Source: Auanema rhodensis (Eukaryota > Nematoda > Chromadorea > Rhabditida > Rhabditidae). Taken from it: a stretch of 64,000 nt of DNA. Shown piece after piece: positions 53,031-64,000 of this stretch; positions within the stretch are counted from its first letter, which is position 1; each line of letters starts with the position of its first letter. The notes under the pieces are model-generated. The model made no database searches, was not told the DNA's origin, and saw only the letters and a program-made list of their open reading frames with translations. A program made the translations under genes and the position numbers. The stretch covers positions 12,400,001 through 12,464,000 of the forward strand of contig OZ059899.1 of NCBI GenBank assembly GCA_964057225.1, read 5' to 3'.

Positions 53031-54595
53031 ATGAATAATAACCGGAAACGTGTCAGTTACTCTGACTTGGAACAGAACAACAGCATCTCTCGCTATGTGT
53101 CATCTACTCGAGATTCAGTCTGTGAAATAGATGACAGTCAAGATGAGTCTCAACCATTCCTTTTTGATCCTAACGATCCAAAATATCTCTGCTTATGTGG
53201 TCATGCTCATTCTGTGGTAAGTCGTTTTTGCCTTTTCAGTGCTAAACTTAACATTTAGTATAGGGAGAAGGAGGAAGAGAGAGAGAAAGAGAGAACGATA
53301 GAGAGAGATCTAGAGAATATAAGAAAAGGTATCATCTTCTTAACCTGATTTCTTCCGTAAGTCTAAAATAAAAATGATTGAAAACGATGAACGGAGCATG
53401 CGGCTGTCGGACTCCCACAGCGTTTCAAATGCAAGTGTGGACAACATACTGTTGATGTTTCTCCTGTAATGAACGAAGTTATAAGAACAATTCACCGTTC
53501 AATCTCGAATAATAAGAAAATATCCGAGAAAAGTCGAAATATTTTTTCAGACAGGTGTTCGTCTTGTAACATACTTGATGATTATAACTTTATTCGCCGA
53601 TGCTTACGAATTACTAGTGACATACTACTTCTCCAGTGAGGTTGTTAAATTTGTTTGGAATATGAATAGAATCGTTTGGATTCAGATTACGAGAACCATA
53701 CAATCAATAAACGGAACTTTATCAAGCATAGTCAATAACCTTGTAAGACCATAGAATTTTCAATAAAAATTATATTTAAAAACTAACTTCTTTGGAATCT
53801 GAAACATACTACATTTGGATCTCAAAGTTTCGTATATACTTTCAACTTATTTCTACAGAATGAAGAAGAAGTTATTACTAACTTTATGACTATGTGGGGT
53901 GGATTATTTGTCATTTGTTGTATTTTTATCTCAATGAGATATAAGAAACCAGCCTTCTTACTACCATATTTGGTCATTCAGGTACAGTTTTCCAAAGATA
54001 CCCTTTTGTTTCCAAATAGTTTCTTCTAAAGATCATAGGACTTGTGAGTGTGACTATGCTTGGAGCCATGAATTTCCTGATGGCCGTGTCAGATGAGTAC
54101 AGAGATGATTTGCAAATTCATGTTTTCAATTTCTATTTGCCTCTTCAAAACACTCCGAGTAATAAACAAACGACTTGAAAGCTTCATTATTTTCACAAAT
54201 TTTGCTTTAGATCAAACCTTTATCTGCATCATAAAGTTTGGAGCATGTGTGTTTCTTTTCGGATTCCAAGTCTGGCTAGCAATGATAACACTGAGCTGCT
54301 GGCAGTACCTACGGTCTGTGTCCTCAACTAGATTATCAGAACCAACAACATCAACAACTCATTCCAGAGACATCCATTTGCCACATGCTCAAATTGAGGA
54401 AGTTGCAGCAAATGCCGTATTCAAAGGGGTAAGTTTTGAACAAAGTGCCAAGCCCCCCCATTTCGTAATAATTACTTCTAGTTACGCCGCTCAGTCTCAG
54501 CAGAAGATATTAACGATAAAAAGATGCGGAGAAGAGTCGCCGAAGTCAGATCTGTTAGTGTCTGTCTCGACAAGCATCCCATCTTAACCGTTTAA
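53031..54595 (+). CDS. Predicted four-pass membrane protein, possibly LAPTM4-like
   Basis: Proposed exons: 53031-53216, 53551-53742, 53859-53981, 54032-54158, 54211-54428 and about 54481-54595 (TAA), with a donor near 54429 and acceptor CTTCTAG. The N-terminus is acidic and Ser-rich and ends in a Cys-rich CLCGHAHS motif just before the first hydrophobic segment. Four hydrophobic stretches follow (for example VRLVTYLMIITLF, GGLFVICCIFI, LVIQIIGLVSVTMLG, GACVFLFGFQVWLAMITL), then a basic tail. The Cys cluster before TM1 and the four-helix plan resemble nematode LAPTM4/DUF7027 endolysosomal proteins, but the family call is tentative. Intron 1 is long (334 nt) and contains a GA-rich tract at 53260-53325. 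Confidence 0.68.
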
Positions 54596-55476
54596 ATTAT
54601 TTTGTCATAATTGTCTTTATATCCCTAGTTTCTCTTAAGTTCTCATGAAATATACTATTATATCGTTACACAATATTAGTTCCGCAAATAAATTAACTTG
54701 ACTTTAATACTTCTTTCTACAAATTCTTTGAAACATACAAAATATTTAATGCTATTTAATTCCTTTTTTCCTACGATTTCTATAACTAATTGCCTTTATT
54801 AACATCAAATCTCTACAACTACCCTTATTTTGAGTATTTAACAAAGTTTTTTTTGAAAAGAATTGAATATAATTATTACGAATAAGCTTCTTTTAAATAT
54901 GTCTAGGTTTCTACCACTTTCATAGTAGTGTGGCATAAGAATTGATAACATTTGAAAATTGGAATTGCGAGATAAAAAAATTGAGACAACTATGAACTAC
55001 ATGAGCATGCGGACGAAAAATGTAGCGTTATTTTCGTTAAAAAGAATTAAAGCAAAATTCGTTTAAAAACAAAATTTTAAAATAAAAATTAATTTGAATA
55101 TATTGAAATATTTCTCCAAATATTTCCAAATTTCCATGGAAACACAAAGAACAACCAAAGAAACGCATACATCATAGATGTTGTGCAATATTTCTCCACG
55201 GTTTGTTTGCCCTTCGGAAGTGACACAACCACTGAGTTTTTTTCCTATATATTTGATCACTTTTTCTTGTGTGCCCTTTTGGTGACATCTTTTTGCCAGT
55301 CGCTAAAGCTTTTCTTATCACTCTTTTGAATCAGATATCATATCAATTGATTTCTTAAACATAACGACAACTTCTGTACGTTTGTGATAGAAGCAGATCG
55401 AAACTTAATTTTTTGTATTCCTCTTAAGCGTTCGTCTCTCTAATTTCTGTTAAATATCAAAATATTTTTAGGGGCT
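54596..55476. other. 880-bp AT-rich intergenic region
   Basis: It lies between the membrane-protein gene and the ABC transporter gene on the same strand. It is very AT-rich, and no gene or repeat is recognised. An untranslated or additional 5' exon of the transporter cannot be excluded. Confidence 0.55.
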
Positions 55477-58400
55477 ATGAGCACCTTCTATACAGGGGGC
55501 CAAGCTCTTTATATCTCTATATTTTTCACAGTAATTGATGTTACAGTCAACATCTTTGGTTTAGCATGGAACGGAAAAGTGCGTAACATATTTTAAGTCT
55601 GACATCTATTTCCATTAATTTCAGGAATTTACTGTAGAAAACATCAAACATTGGTTTGATTTGGCAAATTATAAATTTTCAGTTAATCCTGTAGACTTTC
55701 TAGTAATCTAACGTTTAAATTTTTTTTCACCGTGAATTATATTCAGGGAGTAGCTTTAATACGAGATTGCATTCTTCTCGGAGGAGGAATTGCAGCATGG
55801 ACTTCACCTAATGGCTTCTCTCAAGCTGCAACCAAATCAAGGTTGGAATTACTTATGAAAAAAGAAATCAAACAGATACCTCAAATGTACCAAAACTAAG
55901 TAAACTTTCAAATTTCAGTAATGTAGTTTTGGGGATAATGCTAACCATGTTGGCTTTTGCTCCTTCTAAGTTATTAGCTTTCTATGAAGACGATAAAATC
56001 CAATTAGCTATTGGAGATTGGATTTTGATGATCTGGTGCTGTTTTGCTGTCATTGCTGTTCATGTAATAGATTTATTTTACCTGAATAATAGATAATTCC
56101 TTTCCAATCCAGGCAGTATGGTCAAATGTTTTCACCAGAGTACACGAATATGACACACTCAGTGGAGAAAGTGGACTTCTCGGTGATCCAGAATTCGAGA
56201 GTCGTATTCGACAGGAAGAAGCTTTGAAACAAGCTGAACAACGTGAAACTTTCACTTTATTATTCCGCTTACTTGGATATATGGCTCGTGAATGGCGTTA
56301 TTACGGATTAGCTTTCTTGTTCCTTCTCAGTTATTCCTTGTGTAAGTATTTTAATCAGTTAATGGAAAAATCTGAAAAAGATGTGATGTGTGATCAAAAA
56401 ACTGAATATTTTGATAATAAAAGCAACCGCTTAATCTGAATTTACGAAAAAGAAGGACCGAACTCATTGTGCACCTATTCAGGTCGTGTCTTCATTCCAT
56501 ATTACACTGGTGAAGTTGTTGCTGCCGTTTTCGGAACTGAGGGAAGCTATGAAAAGCTTCACAGAGCTGTTGGCGTTATGGCTGTGCTCTCTTTCCTTTG
56601 GTTTGTATCTTTAACAGCCACCTAGTAATTAGGAACGATTTTCAGTACTTTCTTTGGAGGTCTAAGAGGAGGTTCTTTCACCTATGCCCATGGTACGATT
56701 GATAGACAAATCCGTAATGACTTATTCCGCTCTGTTATTAGACAAGAAATTGGATTTTTCGATGCTAACAAAACAGGTTTGTAATTCAATTATCTTTCTT
56801 TTCGTCCCTCTAGTGTGTATTTTTCTTAATCTTGTCTGATTTGCCTGCTCTTATCAGCATTTGCACAATACGCACCTCGTAATCGCTTTTTTTTCAACTT
56901 GTTGCCAAAGTTTTTCATATCTTCACTGATATCAATATTGACTTCTGTGTAAAACTGATACAAAAAAGTGTTTAATCGCAAAAAAAACTACTTTTAGGAG
57001 AAATATGTTCAAGATTAACTTCCGACTGTCAGACTATGTCAAACACTTTATCTTTGTACATGAACGTTTTTTGCCGGTAGGTCTTTTTGCTCAAAAAATC
57101 ATCATTTCGATGTATAAATTCCAGTAATATTACTATGCTTGTTGGTTCCATGGTTTTCATGTTCACTCTATCATGGAAGCTATCTATGATTACTCTCATT
57201 AATATTCCAATTATCTTTCTTTTTTACAAGATTTTCGGTGTTTGGTATGATGTGAGTTGTTGATTCGTATTATTTTTCGTTCATCTACATCTCTCCATTT
57301 TTACAAATTCTGTTTTCCTTTCCAGAAACTTTGTGAGGAAACTCAAAATCAAATTGCCAAGTCTAACGATATCGCTGAAGAAGTCATCTCATCAGTTCGT
57401 ACTGTCAAAAGTTTTGCTTGTGAACGATATGAAATTCACCGCTTTTTGGAATGGCTTAATTCAATTCTTAAAATTGCCACTGTACGTGCTTTAGTTGTTA
57501 CTGGTTATATCTGGACTATTGAGGTAAGCAGGAACTATAGTTGTTTCCTTCCATATATAACTTTAGCTTCTTCAAATGGCTATCCTTACCATTGTTTTGG
57601 CATATGGAGGTCACTTGGTTATTCAAGATAAGGTTTGAATCTTATAAACAGGAGTATATTTGTTAAATATCAATTTCAGGTTGCTTCCGGTCTTCTAGTT
57701 TCTTTCTTATTGTATCAATTCCAACTTGGAGAAAATCTCAGAGTAATATTTGAGATATTTTTCTTATATTCAATATTATAATTTAAGGAATTGGGAGAAG
57801 TATGGAATGGACTTATGCAGGCTGTTGGAGCTTCTAGAAAAGTATTTGAATTCATTGATCGTACTCCAAAAGTTGACGTTAGTTTTCATGTTATATTTGT
57901 CTCATAATATTTTCATTTTTAGAACAATGGTAGCTATCGTCCTGATAAGCTGATTGGACGTATCGAATTCAAGAATGTGAAATTCAGTTATCCTCTTCGT
58001 CCAGATCTTCCAATTATGGAAGTATGAACCTTTTTTTTATTCTTGATTGATTTTATTTTTTCAGGATCTTACATTTACTGTTGAGCCTGGAGAGGTCGTC
58101 GCTCTTGTTGGACCATCCGGAGGAGGAAAGTCCTCATGCATTGCTATGCTCGAACATTTCTATGAGCCTACCGGTGGACAAGTTCTTCTAGATGGAGTGC
58201 CAGTCCGGGATTATGACCATAAATATCTTCATAACAAGGTGATTTGAACTATATTTTTCTAATTAACAGCCAATTTTTTTTAGATTTCTCTTGTCGGACA
58301 AGAGCCAGTGCTTTATGCTAGAAGCGTTACCGATAACATTGGTTATGGTTTAGATTATTATAACGATGACATGGTCCAAAAAGCATCCAAGCTTGCTAAT

Positions 58401-59097
58401 GCTCATGGTTTCATTATGGATACAACTGATGGATATAACACTGATGTCGGAGAGAAAGGAAGTCAGATGTCTGGTATGATTCAACCTTGTTATCTTAAAA
58501 ACGTTTTTTTTATTTAAGGGGGACAGAAACAGCGTATCGCCATTGCTCGTGCTTTAGTGCGTGAGCCGGTAGTATTGCTTCTTGATGAAGCCACCTCTGC
58601 TTTGGATTCCGAAAGTGAACACATCGTTCGTTACCATTTCTTGTTCATTCTATTGATTTTAAATTTAGGTACAAGAAGCAATTAGCAAGAATCTGAAGGG
58701 TAAGACAGTCGTCATGATTGCCCATAGATTAAGTACTGTTGAAAACGCTGATAAGATTGTAGTAATTAATAAGGTTGGCCATATATATTTAGTAAAATTT
58801 GACTTTACTGTTTTCAGGGAAAAGTAGAACAAATTGGTACCCACAACGAACTAATTAATCAAGAAGGAATGTATAAATTACTTGTTCAAAGACAAATGAT
58901 GAGTGAGTTTGTCTTGCCAATCTTTTTGTAATTTAAACTTTTACTCTTCAGGTAATGAATTGGATGATGATATAGTCGAGGAAGCTCACGTACCCATCCA
59001 ACCACGATCACGAAAGATTAGACATTCCACATCGCCTGCTCAAAGCATCAGTCAATCTTTCCTTGGTGGAACATCGTTAGCAAACAGCTATCTTTAG
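55477..59097 (+). CDS. Half ABC transporter, ABCB9/TAP-like (HAF family)
   Basis: A multi-exon gene preceded by an ATTTTTAG acceptor. The N-terminal extra membrane domain has about four hydrophobic segments ([32 protein letters not shown]). The core membrane domain follows ([26 protein letters not shown]). The nucleotide-binding domain has Walker [10 protein letters not shown] (near 58105), Q-loop [13 protein letters not shown], signature [16 protein letters not shown] (58470-58560), Walker [13 protein letters not shown] and H-loop [14 protein letters not shown] (near 58720). It ends with a Ser-rich tail at TAG 59095-59097. A single membrane-plus-ATPase unit means it must dimerise. The extra N-terminal domain fits TAPL/ABCB9, lysosomal peptide transporters; HAF-4 and HAF-9 are the likely C. 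elegans counterparts, but I cannot say which. All catalytic motifs are intact. Confidence 0.92.
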
Positions 59098-59594
59098 GTG
59101 TGCTTTTATATACTTTAATCTCTGTGATGTTTTGCAATTCTATTAAATCACATTACGAGTTTGCCCTTATTGATTACATTTATGTTAAATCTTGTATACG
59201 ATCTTTTCATTCAACTCACTTATCTAGTTTTGCCACACTGATGACTGTTCTCATTTTTGAACAAATTCTTACATATCAATATGTATTCACAACATCAAAA
59301 TGTAATTGATAGTCCAGAAATAAATTGTTTCTTGCTAACACATTGATTACACAGAATTACCGATTTTCAACCGCCCATTGCACAATCTGCTGCAATATAT
59401 ACAATGAGTTTTGAAAAAAGTGCGGCGCGTGAAATCACGTGAAAATATCAAATATAGGGAAAACAACAGGGAAGTAGATTCCGTATAGTAAGTGAAAATT
59501 TTATTCAAGCAGCATGTAATATAGGTATTTCTGTTCGAAACCTACATTTCAATCATTTTAAATTAATGATACAAAAACAGTTTTGGTAAAAACA
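59098..59594. other. Convergent intergenic region between transporter and DDX1
   Basis: About 500 bp holding the 3' flanks of two convergent genes. An AATAAA near 59318 could serve the transporter gene. Nothing else is recognised. Confidence 0.6.
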
Positions 59595-62500
59595 TTATAA
59601 CACTTTCATGCCTCTAAAGTGATCCCCCACTGCCGCCAAGTACGAGAGTTGAAGTGATCTTTCCAAATCAGCCAGTTGTTGCACCGATGAACCAAGGGAC
59701 TGGGCATGTCCTTCGAAAACTTCACCAGCGACTGAATATATTTGGTAATCGTACTTAATGTTTTTAGCTTATACTTCTCTTAGTTCCATACACGATTTTC
59801 CCATCAAATTCATTGATAGGTATTTGGAAATCGTTATCTACCGTAACAATGGTTTGTCCCAAATGCTCTTCAATATCTCCTAACATCTTGAAAATATAAT
59901 ATTTCAATAACATTAGAAGAAAATTAAAATACCGATTGCTCATTAAACCATATACTACATCCTCCTTTGCTAATATCAGCTGTATTCGTACAAGTTGGTT
60001 TTCTACATTTATGGAACCAAACTTTTTCTTCATTAACAGAAACAAGAGAAATTGCCAATCCCATTCTAAAAACCATAATGTATTATTTGAACCCATAAAA
60101 AGGTGAACCTGTCAGCTCTTCCTACTCTTCCTATACGATGAACATAAAGCTCCTTTTCTGCGGGTAAAGTAACATTGATAACTTGAAAATAAATGTTTGA
60201 TAGATAATTTTATCAGAAAGGATACCATATGGAACTCCATTAACATCAACTCCCCTGGCCATTACATCGGTACATATGATGAATGGTAGTTCTTTTCTCT
60301 GAAATAAGAGTAGAAGTTCGGAGCCAAAGCAAGAAAAACCTACTCTGAACAATTCCAGATTATTTTTTCGTTCTTCAGGATTTCGATCACCGTGAAGACA
60401 AGCAGCTTTCAGCCCTAAAAAAAGAGGAAAATTATGAGGAAAATTCGAAAAATACTTAACCATGCTTCAACAAAAATGTTTCTAAATGATCACATTGCTG
60501 CTTGGTTCGACAGAATATTATGCACTGGTCCATATTAAGAGCACGAATGGCCTGAAAAAGATATTCAAAGATAAAATATATTATTCAAGTTTCAAAAGTT
60601 TTTCAAAAAATAAACCTTTAGAACATATTCTCCTTTTAAAATTTTTGTACCTAATGATAATGTGGAACGATCTTTAGTACCTGGCATAACTCTATCAGCA
60701 TTATGAATTCCGTCATCCTCAAATGAGATACGATGAATCAAAATCATTTTTTTTAAAAAACCTCAAGTCTGTTTGGCTCTGGACGAAGTCTTATCCATTG
60801 CTTATCTTCAGCTGGGTCGACTCGACATACAACATGGTGAACATTTTCGGATACAGCATCCATTCCTTTCAGATCAATCCATTGAGGGAAAGTTAAGAAT
60901 CTACTCTAAACGCAAAGTTTGGTTATTAACTCGGAAAACTTCATAACATACAGCGAATTTTTTAATATTGGCATTATGAAGAGTAGCCGAACAAGCAATA
61001 ATCTGTAAAGATCAACATCAAAAACCAAAGTTTTTAAAAAGTTCAACTTGTCGTCTTGAACCATCACATGCCGTTAAAGGCAATAGTTCTAAAAATTGAG
61101 CCAGCATGCGTCCAGAACCACCAGCATCAGCTAATAAGGAGTCCTGAAGATAGTATAAACCTAGAAATTTTGTAAACTTGAACTTACAGCTTCGTCAATA
61201 ATAACAAATTGGAGGGAAGTCAGAGAAATTACTCCATTATAGGCATAATCATAAACTCGTTGAATACTACCTGTAAAGTTTGCACTTTCAGTTAAAATGC
61301 AGCTTCAAAATGCTGACCAGTAATAATATCGCATCCTTGTTGAAGTTTAGCACGATCTTCAGCGCCTCTGGATAAAGCTACGCATCTGATTATATGTAGT
61401 TTAATACAACATGAAACTCAAAAATAAAAACCTGATATTAGGATCGGCTAATCCTTTAGCAAAGTGATCCAAATTTTGATGAGTTTGATCAACCATTTCT
61501 CTTGTGGGTTCAAGAACTATACATAAGGGAGATAAGGGGTCAAGCTTTTTGGGTTGGTTGCCACTTTCGGCATATCTTGTTTCTTCGGTCCTTGCCTTTG
61601 ATACACCAATAAATGCCTAAAATAATAATACAACTATTGGAAAAAGGATAAGTTTATACATTTCCAGGGTTGAACTTGAAAGGTTTATCTCCGAAGTTTA
61701 AGTTGAGGCCCGAATTTTTCAAAACAACAGCGGGGAATAGCCCATTAGTAATTAATTTAGCGGGTACACTATAGGCAGCTTGGAACTGCTTTCCGTTTTT
61801 AGACCACCTGTAATAGTTAGAATGCATTCAGATAAAGAAACAAAGATACCACATAGATTTAGAATCAAGATCCAAAAAGCATCCGATGACGTCATTAGTG
61901 GTGAAACTTTCACCGTAAGCCTCAAATCTCTTGCAATTACTTTTCATTCCGGTACCTCCAAAACCGAAACTTTCGGGGTCAGTACCTATATTGAGATTTC
62001 CTCGCAGCGTAGCCCAACCCATACGACATAAGCCATCTTTAATGATGGTAGCTTCATAATAATATTTTCCTATTATATAATAATTATAATTTGTAATGAT
62101 AGTATGCGAGAAATACCTTTAGCATGTACTCCAGCCATGCAACGTGCACCACACCATTGTCCATTTTCGCTGCTACATTCGAGTTCTCCTTGTCTTAAGC
62201 CTAAGCCAGCATCTCTATCACCAATATTCATTTTCCATCCTTGCTTAACTAATTTGAAGATTGAAAATACTCTGTATCTACAACCATACTTAATGATTTG
62301 GTTTTAACTTTAGGATCAAGAGCGCTTTTTCTATTTTCCCAAACAATCTGAACCACAGGCAGACAAAAAGCCCCCGTTTTACCACTTCCAGTTTCTGCAG
62401 CCTGGATTCATCTTTTATTCGAGAAAAAGAAAAGTTTAACTTACTATGAGAACATCTCCCCCTCCTAGAATACATGGAACAGCTTCACATTGAATAGCCG

Positions 62501-62622
62501 TTGGGATTCTTACAATAAGCGATTATAGCTAGAACAAAATATCAAATTACTTACTCCCATCCAATTTTGGAAACAGACTCAGCTAGTTCAGGAATAACAC
62601 CAAGTTCTTCAAAAGCCGTCAT
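59595..62622 (-). CDS. DDX1: DDX1-type DEAD-box RNA helicase with SPRY insert
   Basis: Many short exons; start ATG 62620-62622 ([17 protein letters not shown]), with a TATTTATCAG acceptor 8 nt upstream. Minus-strand order: Q-motif region and Walker [16 protein letters not shown] (near 62390); the SPRY domain inserted between motifs I and Ia that is diagnostic of DDX1 ([33 protein letters not shown], about 61800-62020); [22 protein letters not shown] split across an intron (VIIDEA|DSLL, near 61190); helicase C with [13 protein letters not shown] and [12 protein letters not shown] (near 60270); and a C-terminal region with [17 protein letters not shown]1 acts in tRNA ligase complexes and RNA 3' processing. 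All motifs seen are intact. Confidence 0.93.
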
Positions 62623-62820
62623 AGCTGGAACTGATAAATAGGTCAATGACGTCAACTCAAACAATAAAATAGAAAAAATGAAAATGAAACATTTTTAACA
62701 TTCAAATTTTGAAAAAAAAAATTTATCACTTGTAATTCCTACGTTCCTAATATATTATAATATTTAAAATATATGTCAACAATAACAATAACAATCATAC
62801 AAAAACCTAGGAAACCCGTT

Positions 62821-64000
62821 TTATTTCTTCGATTTCTTTCCTCCCTTTTTGCTTCCCCTCGAGGCTTTTCTTTTCTCGAATTGCATCTCATCTAAAGTTT
62901 TTTGAATATGTTTGATATCTATGTCATCATCAATTGACGCATTAATGGTCATGTGGAAACCTAAAAGAACTTTTGGTCTTCAATCTTTAACATGAAACTT
63001 TTTACCGGTTCGACTAGATAAACTTTCATTTTTGATAATAATTCCTTTCTTAGCTATTCTATTCAAGAAATCTTTATGTTCAACTGTTTTAGATCTTAAT
63101 AGAATTTCTTCCAATGATAGATTCTCAAGAACTTTACGAGGAGTTGGAATTCGACCACAGCTTACTCCATTGATCTGAAACATGAAATCGTGAAGTACTC
63201 AAAAAAGTTTCTATACTGACAACTAGCGTAAAATCTATGTCACAATCATCATCAACCTGTGGCCATGGTTGAAGAGCAAGTGCATCATCTGAAAAAAAGT
63301 TACAAGTAGAAGAGTAAAACACAACTTTGAATATTTACTTCGAGGAATATCTGCAATAGTTTTTACTGATAGTAACGCTTTCCATAATTCAGCAGCAGCA
63401 TAAGGAGCATAAATCTGAAAAGAAATAAGGAGTTACATCTTGTGCTTTGGACAATTACTTGTAGCATGGTGACTAAAGCAAAAACTGATCGCTCAGCTTC
63501 AATGCTGTTGGCAAATACTTCGGGATCAGTTTTCTGAGAAAAAAAAACAAATTTAATAGAAAATATAAAGCTATTATGAAACCCTAAGAGCATTAGTCAT
63601 TCCCTGTAAGCGAGCTAAAGCAGTATTATGCAGGTGAAGAACTTCCAAACACATAGAAACCTAAATTATATTAATCAGGACACGCAGAACAGAGAAAACT
63701 ACATTTCGGACAAAGTAGTTATAACTCTCTTTCAAAGTAGTTTCTACTTCTGGTGATGAAGACGTAGGGTTAACAGTATTCGAGCGTTGTTCAACATAGG
63801 TTGAAACTACCCAAGCAACTCGATCAAGCCATTTTCTAAGACCCTTTAAATCTGAAAATAAGTTATTCAAATTTATAAAATTATTCAAAAATCACCAGAA
63901 TCGCCCCAATTAATAGCTTGTCTAGGAGCAGCAGCTTCTAATAATTGAAGTCTAGTCATATCAATTCCATCTCTCTCTAACACGGTAAGTGGATCCACAC
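62821..64000 (-). CDS. lars-2: Mitochondrial leucyl-tRNA synthetase, C-terminal part (partial at right edge)
   Basis: The minus-strand exons encode the class Ia anticodon-binding and C-terminal regions of bacterial/mitochondrial LeuRS: LERDGIDMTRLQLLEAAAPRQ just after the KMSKS region, an RKWLDRVAWVVSTYVEQ helix, YAPYAAAELWKALL, LALQPWPQVDDD and TLVINGVSCGRIPTP. Through a 44-nt intron (donor GTAAAAAG, acceptor TTCTTTTAG, about 62963-63006) the protein continues as FHMTINASIDDD into a Lys-rich tail ending KKGGKKSKK, TAA 62821-62823. If the intron is retained, it stops at TGA 62980-62982 instead. The catalytic HIGH and KMSKS motifs lie beyond the window. DDX1 begins 199 bp downstream on the same strand, so an operon is possible. 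Confidence 0.85.

Overview
The window is eukaryotic nuclear DNA, almost certainly from a nematode and probably a relative of Caenorhabditis (Rhabditina). It is AT-rich. Its genes are split by very short introns (about 45-60 nt) with TTTCAG-type acceptors, and acceptor-like sites sit just upstream of several start codons, as expected for trans-splicing. The set ribosomal P1 - RPL27A - prohibitin 1 - eIF2alpha also sits together in C. elegans (recalled, not searched).

Layout: (1) 1-2928, minus strand: the 5' part of a BEL/Pao LTR retrotransposon (putative LTR, tRNA-Gly primer site, gag, zinc knuckles, protease, start of the RT region), running off the left edge. (2) 2929-3086: a GA microsatellite. 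(3) About 3087-35705: a very large tandem array of a 167-bp unit. Each unit carries one 82-nt tRNA-Leu(AAG) gene plus an 85-nt spacer. I count 170 copies on the plus strand, then an inverted block with 5 complete copies and fragments on the minus strand. The array is interrupted by five full copies and one truncated copy of a 344-bp insertion. Three of these carry a nested ~492-bp TA-flanked MITE, so filled and empty sites occur in the same window. (4) 35990-44474, minus: CAD (pyr-1), the multifunctional pyrimidine enzyme. (5) 46182-47564, minus: ribosomal P1 and RPL27A; the two long RPL27A introns hold a pair of related H/ACA snoRNA-like structures. (6) 47976-50750, plus: prohibitin 1 and eIF2alpha, probably an operon. 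(7) 53031-59097, plus: a four-pass membrane protein and an ABCB9/TAP-like half ABC transporter. (8) 59595-64000, minus: DDX1 helicase and, upstream of it, the 3' part of mitochondrial leucyl-tRNA synthetase (runs off the right edge).

The protein genes are ordinary housekeeping genes. The remarkable object is the tRNA-Leu array. It is a satellite-like array whose monomer is a polymerase III gene with intact internal promoters and a T4 terminator in nearly every copy. It shows nested higher-order repeats, segmental duplication of mobile-element insertions, an inversion at one end, and recurrent T-stem-broken variants. All family names come from recognising sequence motifs by eye; no database search was run.
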